Positions 21,449 through 29,897 of a DNA stretch of 64,000 bases are shown here, piece after piece. The position numbers and the translations under genes were made by a program. Where the stretch lies: positions 1-64,000 of the forward strand of contig NZ_KE383986.1 of NCBI RefSeq assembly GCF_000423185.1, in the 5' to 3' direction. Source of the stretch: Inquilinus limosus DSM 16000. Lineage in GTDB: Bacteria; Pseudomonadota; Alphaproteobacteria; DSM-16000; Inquilinaceae. The notes under the pieces were generated by a model that did not search any database, was not told the DNA's origin, and was given only the letters and a program-made list of their open reading frames with translations. Within the stretch, counting starts at the first letter, position 1; each line of letters opens with the position of its first letter.

Positions 21449-23245
21449 TTGGGCCGCCGAATCCTCAGCACCATCATCGTCTTCGTCGTCGCGGCGGCCG
21501 GCTCACCGGCGCGACCCGCCGACCTCCCGCAGCCGCCCCCCGCAGCGGCGCCGCCCGAGGACGGGCAGTGGACGATGGCGGCGAAGAACTATGCCAGCAC
21601 CCGCTTCAGCGGCCTCGACGAGATCGACGCCGGCAACGTCTCCGGGCTGCAGCTGGCCTTCACCTTCTCGATCGGCGTCAACCGCGGGCAGGAGGCGCCG
21701 CCGCTGGTGGCCGGCGACACGATGTACATCCTGTCGCCCTACCCGAACATCCTCTACGCCCTCGATCTCACCAGGCCGGGCGCGCCGCTGAAGTGGATGT
21801 ACGAGCCGAAGCCCGAGGCCGCCGCCCAGGGCGTCGCCTGCTGCGACGTGGTCACCCGTGGCCCCGCCGTGGCCGACGGCCGGGTCTTCCTGAACACCCT
21901 GGACGGCAACACCATCGCGGTCGACGCCGCGACCGGGCAGGAGATCTGGCGCACCAAGCTCGGCGACATCAATATCGGCGAGACCGTCACCATGGCGCCG
22001 CTGGTCGCCAAGGGAAAGGTGCTGGTCGGCAATTCCGGCGGCGAATACGGCGTGCGCGGCTGGATCGCGGCGCTCGACGCCGGTACCGGCAAGCTGGCCT
22101 GGAAGGCCTACAGCACAGGGCCGGACGCTGACGTCCTGATCGGCCCGGATTTCAAACCGATCTACGAAGCGGACCGGGGCAAGGACCTCGGCGTCTCGAC
22201 CTGGCCGCCCGGCGCCTGGCAGCAGGGCGGCGGCAATGTCTGGGGCTGGATCTCCTACGACCCCGAGCTGAACCTGATCTATCACGGCACCGGCAACCCC
22301 GGGCCGTGGAACCCGGACCTGCGGCCCGGCGACAACAAATGGACCGCCGGCATCTTCGCCCGCGACCTCGACACCGGCGCCGCCCGCTGGGCCTATCAGT
22401 GGAGCCCGCACGACCTCTACGACCATGACGGGATCAACGAGAACATCCTGCTCGACATGCCGTGGCAGGGGCAGCCGCGGAAGGTCCTGGTCCGTCCGGA
22501 GCGCAACGGCTACGTCTATGTGCTGGACCGCGTCACTGGCGAGGTGCTGTCGGCCAAGCCCTTCGTGCCGATCACCAGCAGCAGCGGCGTCGACCTCGCG
22601 ACCGGCCGGCTGGCGATGGTGGCGGACAAGGCGCCGCAGACCGGGCGCGTGATCCGCGACATCTGCCCGGCGGCGCCGGGCGCCAAGGACTGGAACCCCT
22701 CGGCGTATTCGCCGCGGACCGGGCTGCTTTACATCCCGCACAACAACCTGTGCATGGATTTCCTGGGGATGGAGGCGAACTACATCGCCGGCACCCCCTA
22801 TCTCGGGGCCGAGGTGCGGATGAAGCCGGGCCCCGGCGGTCATCGCGGCGAGTTCACCGCCTGGAAGATCGCCAAGGGCGAGCCGGCCTGGACGGTGAAG
22901 GAGAACTTCCCGGTCTGGAGCGGGGCGCTGGTCACCGCCGGGGACGTGGTCTTCTACGGAACCTTCGAAGGCTGGTTCAAGGCGCTGGACGCGCGCAGCG
23001 GCAAGCTGCTGTGGCAGTTCAAGACCGGCTCCGGGATCATCGGCCAGCCCACCACCTATCGCGGCCCGGACGGGCACCAGTATGTCGCCATCCTGTCCGG
23101 CGCCGGCGGCTGGGCCGGCGCGATCGTCGCCGGGGACCTTGACCCGCGCGACCAGACCGCGGCGCTGGGTTTCGTCGGCGCCATGGGCGACCTCAAGGAG
23201 GCGACGACGCGGGGAGGCATGCTCTATGTCTTCCGGCTTCCCTAG
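21449..23245 (+). CDS. PQQ-dependent alcohol dehydrogenase, lanthanide-type (XoxF/ExaF-like)
   Basis: The 598-residue periplasmic quinoprotein has a signal peptide (about 1-28) and an eight-bladed propeller. Expected active-site elements are the vicinal disulfide C131-C132, Glu199 (GGEYG), Asn283 (GTGNPGPWN) and the catalytic Asp325. Two residues on, Asp327 (LYDHDG) is the extra aspartate that coordinates lanthanides in XoxF and ExaF/PedH; calcium enzymes such as MxaF have Ala or Ser there. It should oxidise a primary alcohol or aldehyde and pass electrons to a cytochrome c. The start is a TTG preceded by GAGGG; no in-frame ATG gives a signal peptide. It heads an operon with a XoxJ-like protein, a cytochrome c and a terminal oxidase. 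PQQ synthesis genes are not in the window. Confidence 0.93.
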   Translation: MGRRILSTIIVFVVAAAGSPARPADLPQPPPAAAPPEDGQWTMAAKNYASTRFSGLDEIDAGNVSGLQLAFTFSIGVNRGQEAPPLVAGDTMYILSPYPNILYALDLTRPGAPLKWMYEPKPEAAAQGVACCDVVTRGPAVADGRVFLNTLDGNTIAVDAATGQEIWRTKLGDINIGETVTMAPLVAKGKVLVGNSGGEYGVRGWIAALDAGTGKLAWKAYSTGPDADVLIGPDFKPIYEADRGKDLGVSTWPPGAWQQGGGNVWGWISYDPELNLIYHGTGNPGPWNPDLRPGDNKWTAGIFARDLDTGAARWAYQWSPHDLYDHDGINENILLDMPWQGQPRKVLVRPERNGYVYVLDRVTGEVLSAKPFVPITSSSGVDLATGRLAMVADKAPQTGRVIRDICPAAPGAKDWNPSAYSPRTGLLYIPHNNLCMDFLGMEANYIAGTPYLGAEVRMKPGPGGHRGEFTAWKIAKGEPAWTVKENFPVWSGALVTAGDVVFYGTFEGWFKALDARSGKLLWQFKTGSGIIGQPTTYRGPDGHQYVAILSGAGGWAGAIVAGDLDPRDQTAALGFVGAMGDLKEATTRGGMLYVFRLP

Positions 23246-24038
23246 GCTGCTGCTGGTCGCGGCGCTGGCGCTGACGGCCGGTGCCGCCGGGGCGCGAGAG
23301 CTCAAGGTCTGCGCCGATCCCAACAACCTGCCGTTCTCCAATGCGAGGGGCGAAGGCTTTGAGAACCGCATCGCCGCGCTGGTGGCGCAGGATCTCGGCG
23401 CGACCGTGACCTACACCTGGTGGGCGCAGCGCCGCGGCTTCATCCGCAACACGCTCCAGGCCGGGCTGTGCGACCTGGTCCCCGGCACCATGCTGGGGCT
23501 GGAGATGCTGCGTTCGACCCGGCCCTATTACCGCTCCGGCTACGTCTTCGTCACCCGAGCGGATGGGCCGCGGATCTCGTCCTTCGACGACCCGGCGCTT
23601 CGGGACCTCCGCATCGGCGTTCAGCTGGTCGGCGACGACGGCGCCAACCCGCCGCCGGCCGAGGCGCTGGCCCGGCGCGGCTTGGCCGGCCACGTCGTCG
23701 GCTACACCGTTTACGGGAACTACGCCGAACCAAGCCCAGCCGGCCGGATCGTCGCGGCGGTGGCGAAGGGCGAGATCGACGTCGCCGTGGTCTGGGGGCC
23801 CTTCGCCGGCTATTTCGCGCCGCGCCAGCCGGTGCCGCTGACGGTCACCCCGGTGCAGCCGCAGACCGCGGGGCTGATGCCGATGGCGTTCGACATCGCC
23901 ATGGGCGTGCGCCGCGAGGACAAGCCGCTGGCCGAAGAGGTGAACGCCGCCCTGAGCCGTCATCGCGGCGAGATCGACGCGATCCTGGCGCAGTACGGCG
24001 TGCCGCGGCTCGATCGCGCCGAGCAGGCGGGGCCCTGA
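23226..24038 (+). CDS. xoxJ: XoxJ-like periplasmic protein (quinoprotein dehydrogenase-associated)
   Basis: This 270-residue protein has a signal peptide (LLLVAALALTAGAAGA) and a type II periplasmic-binding-protein fold: LKVCADPNNLPFSN near the N-terminus, CDLVPGTMLG, RPYYRSGYVFVTR, VAVVWGPFAGYF and a C-terminal IDAILAQYGVP. Homologues (XoxJ, MxaJ, PedI) are encoded beside PQQ dehydrogenases and help activate the enzyme or load its cofactor. It is not part of an ABC importer here. The ATG at 23226 lies 20 bases inside the dehydrogenase gene. Confidence 0.9.
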   Translation: MSSGFPRLLLVAALALTAGAAGARELKVCADPNNLPFSNARGEGFENRIAALVAQDLGATVTYTWWAQRRGFIRNTLQAGLCDLVPGTMLGLEMLRSTRPYYRSGYVFVTRADGPRISSFDDPALRDLRIGVQLVGDDGANPPPAEALARRGLAGHVVGYTVYGNYAEPSPAGRIVAAVAKGEIDVAVVWGPFAGYFAPRQPVPLTVTPVQPQTAGLMPMAFDIAMGVRREDKPLAEEVNAALSRHRGEIDAILAQYGVPRLDRAEQAGP

Positions 24039-24039
24039 G

Positions 24040-24585
24040 ATGCGCAGATTGCCGACGATCCTGCTGCTCTCTGTCGCTCTGCTGGCCTCCGGCTGCCGGC
24101 GCGAGGAGCGCAGCTACGACACGTCGAGGGCCGAATCCGCCGCCGAGGTGATCGTGGCGCTGGCGCCGATCTCGCCCGGCGGCAGCAGCCCGCAGACGGC
24201 CGCGAACCCGAAAGGGCAGGAGTACGAGCACAACGCCTACGCCATGAGCCAAGGCAAGCGGCTGTTCCAGTGGTACAACTGCAGCGGCTGTCACGGGAAT
24301 GGCGGCGGCGGTTCCGGGCCTGCCCTGATCGACGACAAGTGGATCTACGGCAGCGGCATCGACAACATCGTCGCCACCATCCGCGAGGGCCGGCCGAACG
24401 GCATGCCGTCCTTTCGCGGCCGCATCCCGGACGACCAGATCTGGCAGATTGCCGCCTATGTCCGCTCCATGGGCCGCTTCGTGCCGAAGGACGCCGCGCC
24501 GTCGCGCAACGACGGCATGCAATCGCGGCCGGCGGAGAACCGGCTGCCGCCCGCGGTACCGCGCCCGGTCGGGGTGCCGCAATGA
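24040..24585 (+). CDS. Lipoprotein cytochrome c, probable electron acceptor of the dehydrogenase
   Basis: The 181-residue protein has a lipobox (LLASGC, lipidated Cys19) and one class I cytochrome c domain. Heme is bound at C81-S-G-C84-H85, and a likely axial methionine lies in NGMPSF. Position and size suit a XoxG-like acceptor that takes electrons from the PQQ dehydrogenase and hands them to the oxidase encoded next. Lipid anchoring would hold it at the membrane beside that oxidase. One base separates it from the XoxJ stop, and its own stop overlaps the next start (ATGA). Confidence 0.88.
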   Translation: MRRLPTILLLSVALLASGCRREERSYDTSRAESAAEVIVALAPISPGGSSPQTAANPKGQEYEHNAYAMSQGKRLFQWYNCSGCHGNGGGGSGPALIDDKWIYGSGIDNIVATIREGRPNGMPSFRGRIPDDQIWQIAAYVRSMGRFVPKDAAPSRNDGMQSRPAENRLPPAVPRPVGVPQ

Positions 24586-25595
24586 CGGCTCGGCTGCTCC
24601 GGTCCGTCGCCATGGCCGGCGCCGCGCTGCTCGCCGGCTGCGGCGAATGGCCGGCCGCGCTGACGCCGATGGGCGAGGGCGGCGACCGGATCGCGCGGCT
24701 GTTCTGGCTGTTCACCATCGTCTGCGCCGTGGTCTGGCTTCTGGTCGTGCTGGCGCTGGCCATCGCCATCGCCCGCCATCGCGTCGACCGGGCCGACCCT
24801 CTGGCCGAGGAGCCGCGGCGCGACCGCGCGGCGCGCCGGGTGGTCGGCGCCTGCCTGGCCGCGACCGGCGTGATCCTGATCGTGCTGACCGGGTTCAGCT
24901 GGTGGACCGGCAAGGGGCTCGCTGCCCTCGGCGAGCGGCCGGCGCTGACCCTGCGCGTCACCGCCAGCCAGTGGTGGTGGCAGGTGCAGTACGAGGACGA
25001 CCAGCCCAACCGGGTGCTGACCACGGCGAACGAGATCCACATCCCGGTGGGCGAGCCGGTGCAGATCAAGCTGGAGGCGAACGACGTCATCCACTCCTTC
25101 TGGGTGCCCCGGCTCTCCGGCAAGGAGGACCTGATCCCGGGCCGGCAGAACGTCATCACCATCAAGGCCGACGCGCCCGGCCGATATCGCGGACAATGCG
25201 CCGAGTTCTGCGGCCTGCAGCACGCGAAGATGGCGCTGCTGGTGGTCGCGGAGCCGCGCCCTGCCTTCGACGCCTGGCGCGAGGCGCAGCTGGCCCCGGC
25301 GGCCGAGCCGCAGGAGGCGGAGGCGCGGCGGGGCCGGGACGTCTTCCTGTCCAAGCCCTGCGTCATGTGCCACCAGATCCGCGGCACCCCGTCCGGCGGC
25401 CGGGTGGCACCGGAGCTGACCCATATCGGCAGCCGCGAGACGCTCGCGGCCGGAACCCTGCCGCTGACCCGCGGCAGCCTGGCCGCCTGGATCGCCGACC
25501 CGCAGGCGATCAAGCCCGGGAGCAACATGCCCCGCGTCGATCTCGACGCCGACGAGCTGAACGCCCTCGTCGCCTATCTCGAGAGCCTGAAATGA
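24582..25595 (+). CDS. ctaC: Cytochrome c oxidase subunit II with fused cytochrome c domain (caa3 type)
   Basis: The 337-residue protein has a lipobox-like start (LLAGCGEW), two transmembrane helices, and a CuA domain with ligands H171, C206, C210, H214 and M217 (GQCAEFCGLQHAKM). A C-terminal cytochrome c carries C260-V-M-C263-H264. The fused heme domain marks a caa3-type oxidase that takes electrons straight from a soluble or lipid-anchored cytochrome. The aromatic patch SQWWWQV is the usual electron entry region. It is coupled to both neighbours by ATGA overlaps. Confidence 0.95.
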   Translation: MTARLLRSVAMAGAALLAGCGEWPAALTPMGEGGDRIARLFWLFTIVCAVVWLLVVLALAIAIARHRVDRADPLAEEPRRDRAARRVVGACLAATGVILIVLTGFSWWTGKGLAALGERPALTLRVTASQWWWQVQYEDDQPNRVLTTANEIHIPVGEPVQIKLEANDVIHSFWVPRLSGKEDLIPGRQNVITIKADAPGRYRGQCAEFCGLQHAKMALLVVAEPRPAFDAWREAQLAPAAEPQEAEARRGRDVFLSKPCVMCHQIRGTPSGGRVAPELTHIGSRETLAAGTLPLTRGSLAAWIADPQAIKPGSNMPRVDLDADELNALVAYLESLK

Positions 25596-27523
25596 ACGAG
25601 GCCGAGGCGCTGCCGTCCGACACCGCACCGCGCGGCCTGCGCGACACCGATCTGGACGAGCACACGCTCGACCGGCTGCTGTCGGAGACCTGGGGGACGG
25701 GCAGAGGCCTCCTGGCGGGGCTCGCCACCGTCGACCACAAGATCATCGCCCGGCGCTACATGGTGACCGCCTTCTTCTTCCTGATCCTCGGCGGGCTCGC
25801 GGCGGTGATGATGCGGCTGCAGCTGGCGCGGCCGGAGGCCGGCGTGGTCGGGCCCGACCTCTACAACCAGCTGTTCAGCATGCACGGCACGACGATGATG
25901 TTCCTCTTCGCCGTGCCGGTGATGGAGGCCTTCGCGATCTATCTGGTGCCGCTGATGGTCGGCACCCGCAACATCGCCTTCCCGCGGCTGAACGCCTTCA
26001 GCTACTGGGTCTACCTCTCCGGCGGGTTGATGATCTGGATCGCCTTCGCGCTCAACACCGGGGCGGATGCCGGCTGGTTCAGCTACGTGCCGCTGGCGGG
26101 GCCGGAATACGGCGTCGGCAAGCGCAGCGACTTCTGGGCCCAGATGGTCACCTTCACCGAGGTCTCGGCCCTGGCGGTCGTGGTCGAGATCGTCGTCACC
26201 GTGTTCAAGCAGCGCGCGCCGGGGATGACGCTGGACCGCGTCCCGCTCTTCGTCTGGGCGATGCTGGTCACCGCCTTCATGATCCTCTTCGCCATGCCGG
26301 CGGTGATGGTGTCCAGCACCATGCTGATCCTCGACCGGCTGGTCGGCACCCATTTCTTCAACCCGGCCGAGGGCGGCGACGCCCTGCTGTGGCAGCACCT
26401 GTTCTGGTTCTTCGGCCATCCGGAGGTCTACATCATCTTCCTGCCGGCGACCGGCATGGTCTCCGCCATCATCGCCACCTTCGCGCGGCGGCCGGTCTTC
26501 GGGCATCTCGGCATGGTCCTGGCGCTGATCGCGACCGGCTTCCTGTCCTTCGGCCTGTGGGTGCACCACATGTTCGCGACCGGGCTGCCGCAGCTCGGCG
26601 CCGCCTTCTTCACCGCATCCAGCATGCTGATCGCGATCCCCAGCGGGCTGCAGATCTTCTGCTGGATCGCGACGCTGTGGGGCGGCCGGCCGGTCATGAA
26701 CACGCCGATGCTGTTCGTGCTGGGCTTCATCGTCGTCTTCGTCATCGGCGGGCTGACCGGGGTGATGGTCGCCTCGGTGCCGATCGACCTGCAGGTGCAC
26801 GACACCTACTTCGTGGTGGCGCATTTCCACTATGTGCTGATCGGCGGCTCGGTGTTCCCGCTGATCGCCGCCGTCTATTACTGGTTCCCGAAGATCACCG
26901 GCCGGATGCTGAACGACCGGCTGGGACGCTGGAACTTCTGGCTCGCCTTCATCGGCTTCAACGCCGCCTTCTTCCCGATGCACCTCCTCGGCCTCGCCGG
27001 CATGCCGCGGCGGGTCTACACCTATCCGGAGGCGTCGGGCTGGGGCGGCACCAACCTGTTCGTCACCGCCGGGGCGGTGGTCCTGGCCGCCAGCTTCGCC
27101 CTGCTGCTGGTCAATGTGATCCGCAGCCTGCGCCGCGGCGAGATCGCGGGACCCAACCCCTGGGATGCCGGCACGCTGGAATGGGCGACAGCGTCGCCGC
27201 CGCGGCCCTACAACTTCGCCCGGATCCCGGTGGTGACGCATGTCGAGCCGCTCTGGGCCGAGCGCGGCGATCTGCCGGTCGCGACCGGACTTCGCGTCGA
27301 CGCGCGCGAGCTGATCGCCGGCACCCTGGCCGAGGCCGAGCCGGAGATGCGAGAGGCATCACCGGATTCCTCGATCTGGCCGCTCTTCGCGGCGCTGGCG
27401 GTCGGCGCCGCCTTCCTCGGGTCGATCTTCACCCCCTGGGCGGTGGTCTGGGGCGGCATCCCGGTGGCGGTCACGCTGATCGGCTGGTTCTGGCCCAAGG
27501 GCACGCCGGAGGACGAGGAATGA
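25592..27523 (+). CDS. ctaD: Cytochrome c oxidase subunit I
   Basis: The 643-residue heme-copper oxidase core has heme a ligands H98 and H413. The CuB centre is formed by H276 with the cross-linked Y280 (HPEVY) and by H325/H326. Heme a3 is bound by H411. Glu278 in HPEVY is the family-A1 proton-channel residue, so this is an A1 (D- and K-channel) aa3-type enzyme. The C-terminus has extra hydrophobic segments (about 595-640), as in caa3 oxidases where part of subunit III is fused to subunit I. It reduces oxygen to water in the inner membrane. Confidence 0.96.
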   Translation: MNEAEALPSDTAPRGLRDTDLDEHTLDRLLSETWGTGRGLLAGLATVDHKIIARRYMVTAFFFLILGGLAAVMMRLQLARPEAGVVGPDLYNQLFSMHGTTMMFLFAVPVMEAFAIYLVPLMVGTRNIAFPRLNAFSYWVYLSGGLMIWIAFALNTGADAGWFSYVPLAGPEYGVGKRSDFWAQMVTFTEVSALAVVVEIVVTVFKQRAPGMTLDRVPLFVWAMLVTAFMILFAMPAVMVSSTMLILDRLVGTHFFNPAEGGDALLWQHLFWFFGHPEVYIIFLPATGMVSAIIATFARRPVFGHLGMVLALIATGFLSFGLWVHHMFATGLPQLGAAFFTASSMLIAIPSGLQIFCWIATLWGGRPVMNTPMLFVLGFIVVFVIGGLTGVMVASVPIDLQVHDTYFVVAHFHYVLIGGSVFPLIAAVYYWFPKITGRMLNDRLGRWNFWLAFIGFNAAFFPMHLLGLAGMPRRVYTYPEASGWGGTNLFVTAGAVVLAASFALLLVNVIRSLRRGEIAGPNPWDAGTLEWATASPPRPYNFARIPVVTHVEPLWAERGDLPVATGLRVDARELIAGTLAEAEPEMREASPDSSIWPLFAALAVGAAFLGSIFTPWAVVWGGIPVAVTLIGWFWPKGTPEDEE

Positions 27524-28116
27524 GGCACCGCCCCGTCGCCGATGTCTCGGAGCTGCCGACCTACGGCTTCGGATCGAAGAGCCCGATCTGGTGGGGCACG
27601 CTCAGCTTCGTCGCGCTCGAAGGCACCGGCTTCGCCCTGGCGATCGGCGCCTATCTCTACCTCGCCCATCAGGCGCCGAGCTGGCCGATCGCACCGCCGC
27701 AGCACGACATCCGGGCGGCGACGATCCTGACCATCCTGCTCCTGGTCAGCGCCGTCCCCAACCATCTGCTCGACCAATGGGCCAAGCGGCAGGACCTCCG
27801 GAAGGTGCGGATCGGCCTGGTGGTGATGAGCCTGTTCGGCGTCGCGCCGCTGATCGTCCGCATCTTCGAGTTCCAGGCCCTGACGGTGCTGTGGGACACC
27901 AACGCCTACGGCTCGGTCGTCTGGTTCCTGCTCGGCCTGCACACGACGCATCTGCTGACGGACGCCGGCGACACCATCGTGCTGGCGGTGCTGATGTTCA
28001 CCCGCCACGCCAGGACCGGGAGGCGCTTCAGCGACGTCAGCGACAATGCGTTCTACTGGTACTTCGTGGTCGCCTCCTGGCTGCCGATCTACCTCCTGCT
28101 CTATTGGGTGCAGTGA
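27520..28116 (+). CDS. ctaE: Cytochrome c oxidase subunit III-like protein
   Basis: The 198-residue membrane protein has about five transmembrane segments (FVALEGTGFALAIGAYLYLA, ILTILLLVSAVPNHLL, VVMSLFGVAPLIVRIFEF, GLHTTHLLTDAGDTIVLA, FYWYFVVASWLPIYLLLY). The GLHTTHLL and terminal YWYFVV motifs are those of the subunit III/CyoC/NorE family. It is shorter than classical seven-helix subunit III, in keeping with a fused extension on subunit I. Start and stop overlap those of its neighbours. Confidence 0.88.
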   Translation: MRHRPVADVSELPTYGFGSKSPIWWGTLSFVALEGTGFALAIGAYLYLAHQAPSWPIAPPQHDIRAATILTILLLVSAVPNHLLDQWAKRQDLRKVRIGLVVMSLFGVAPLIVRIFEFQALTVLWDTNAYGSVVWFLLGLHTTHLLTDAGDTIVLAVLMFTRHARTGRRFSDVSDNAFYWYFVVASWLPIYLLLYWVQ

Positions 28117-28466
28117 TGGGCGCGGGCGTGTTCACCCGGATCCGGCTGCACGGGCTCTCCTGGGCCGGGCTGCTGTCGGGGCCTGGGGCGTGGGCGCTGT
28201 CGACCCAGGTGAACTACGCCCTGGTCCCCTGGGACTGCCCGCGCCAGCTCGGCATCGTGCCCTGGACGGCGCTGCTGCTGGTGCTGGTGGCCCTCGCCGG
28301 CGGGGCGCTGTCCTGGCGGGCCCTGCGCCGGCCCGACGTCACCGCGCGGCCGGTCCGGACCGAGCGCTTCATCGCGATGCTGGGCATCGGCGCGGCGCTT
28401 CTGTTCGCGCTGATCGTGGCGCTGCACGGCTCGGCCGGGCTGGTCTTCGACGGATGCGAGCGATGA
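28116..28466 (+). CDS. Small membrane protein of the oxidase operon, unknown function
   Basis: The 116-residue protein has about three hydrophobic helices. Its first half carries STQVNYALVPWDCPRQ, and a cysteine stands close to the C-terminus (FDGCER). The gene sits between subunit III and ctaG with stop-start overlaps on both sides (TGATG before, ATGA after). That placement suggests a small structural or assembly subunit of this oxidase. I do not recognise a named family. Confidence 0.7.
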   Translation: MGAGVFTRIRLHGLSWAGLLSGPGAWALSTQVNYALVPWDCPRQLGIVPWTALLLVLVALAGGALSWRALRRPDVTARPVRTERFIAMLGIGAALLFALIVALHGSAGLVFDGCER

Positions 28467-29359
28467 GACGCCTTTGCCTCGCCGTCCCGTTCGCGCTTGT
28501 GCCGGCGACGGCCTTCGCCCATGCCGGGCACGACCACGGGTATCCCTGGACCTGGGATTGGTGGATCACCGGGCCGTTGCTGCTGACGGCGCTGCTCTAT
28601 GCCCGTGGCGTGCTGCGGCTGTGGCGCCGCGCCGGGCCCGGGCGGGGCGTCGGCCACGGGCAGGCGGCAATGTTCCTCGCAGGCTGGCTGGCGCTCGCCG
28701 CCGCGCTCGTCACGCCGCTGCACGCGCTGGGCGAGCGGCTGTTCACGGCGCATATGGTCGAGCATGAGATCCTGATGGTGCTGGCGGCGCCGCTTCTCGC
28801 CCTGTCGCGCCCGATCGGCGCCATGCTGTGGGGCTTGCCGCAGGGCTGGCGCCGGTCGCTGGGCGCGGCGGCGGGGTCGCGGCCCTGGCGCCGGTTCTGG
28901 CGGGCGGTCACCGACCCGCTGGCTGCGACGGTGCTGCACGGCATCGCGATCTGGGCCTGGCACGTGCCGGCGCTGTTCGCGGCGGCGCTGGCGGAAGAGG
29001 CCATGCACGCGCTGCAGCACCTCAGCTTCCTGGTCACCGCGCTGCTGTTCTGGTGGTCGCTGCTGTGCCGCCGCGGCAGCCGGGGCGTGGCGGTCGGCCA
29101 CCTCTTCGCCACGGCGCTGCACACCGGCCTTCTCGGCGCCCTCCTGGTGTTCTCCACCCGGCTGTGGTTCCCGGACCAGGCGGGCGAGGCGGCGCGCTGG
29201 GGTCTGACGGCGCTGGAGGACCAGCAGCTGGCCGGGCTGGTGATGTGGATCCCGGCCTGCCTGGCCTACCCGATCGCCGGGCTGGCGCTGGCCGGGCTGT
29301 GGATCGCCGGCGCCGGCCGGCGGGCAGGGGAGGGGCGCCATGCCGTCGGGACGCGGTAG
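28463..29359 (+). CDS. ctaG: Cytochrome c oxidase assembly protein, CtaG/caa3 type
   Basis: This 298-residue polytopic membrane protein begins with a signal-like segment followed by HAGHDHG. It then shows the caa3_CtaG features: FTAHMVEHEILMVLAAPLL, WAWHVPALFAAAL, MHALQHLSFL and TALHTGLLGALL. Conserved histidines in these helices suggest copper handling. The family is needed for CuB or CuA maturation in caa3 oxidases of Bacillus and is common in alphaproteobacterial caa3 operons. The last 20 bases overlap the next cytochrome gene. Confidence 0.9.
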   Translation: MRRLCLAVPFALVPATAFAHAGHDHGYPWTWDWWITGPLLLTALLYARGVLRLWRRAGPGRGVGHGQAAMFLAGWLALAAALVTPLHALGERLFTAHMVEHEILMVLAAPLLALSRPIGAMLWGLPQGWRRSLGAAAGSRPWRRFWRAVTDPLAATVLHGIAIWAWHVPALFAAALAEEAMHALQHLSFLVTALLFWWSLLCRRGSRGVAVGHLFATALHTGLLGALLVFSTRLWFPDQAGEAARWGLTALEDQQLAGLVMWIPACLAYPIAGLALAGLWIAGAGRRAGEGRHAVGTR

Positions 29360-29888
29360 GGGCGTCGCCGCGGTGCTGGCGACGGCGGCCATGGCCGTGC
29401 TCGCGGCCTGCGGCGGGCGGCGGGCCGCGCCGCAGCCCGCTTCGGAACCGCGGACGTCTCCGGGAGCACGGCGTCTCCGCCGGGCGCTGGCCTGGATCGT
29501 CCCCGTGCTGGCGATAATCCTGTTGCTGGGCGGCGGCGCGGCGGTCTACGGCATCCAGAGCCGCCAGGCGGCGGAGCGCTGGGCGGCGGATCTCACCGGC
29601 GGCGACCCGCAGCGCGCGCCGGCTCTGATCCTGCGCAACGGCTGTGCCGGCTGCCACACCATTCCCGGGATCGACGCCGCCCGCGGCACGGTCGGCCCCG
29701 CCCTGTCAGGCCTGGCGGACCGGGCCTATATCGGCGGCGTGCTGCCGAACACGCCGGAGAACCTGGTGCTGTGGCTCCGGGATTCGCGCGCCGTGAACCC
29801 GCGCACCGCGATGCCGAGCACGCGGATCCCAGAGGCCGAGGCGCGCGACATCGCAGCCTATCTTTATGCCCACGGAACGCGGCCCTGA
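29340..29888 (+). CDS. Membrane-anchored c-type cytochrome
   Basis: The 182-residue protein has a lipobox-like start (VLAAC24), a basic linker, one transmembrane helix (about 49-72) and a class I cytochrome c domain. Heme is bound at C102-A-G-C105-H106, and a likely axial methionine lies in NPRTAMPST. It closes the operon that starts with the PQQ dehydrogenase and probably adds a second electron shuttle or an extra heme subunit for the oxidase. Nine bases separate its stop from the stop of the convergent GH127 gene. Confidence 0.88.
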   Translation: MPSGRGRGVAAVLATAAMAVLAACGGRRAAPQPASEPRTSPGARRLRRALAWIVPVLAIILLLGGGAAVYGIQSRQAAERWAADLTGGDPQRAPALILRNGCAGCHTIPGIDAARGTVGPALSGLADRAYIGGVLPNTPENLVLWLRDSRAVNPRTAMPSTRIPEAEARDIAAYLYAHGTRP

Positions 29889-29897
29889 ACCGGCCAG

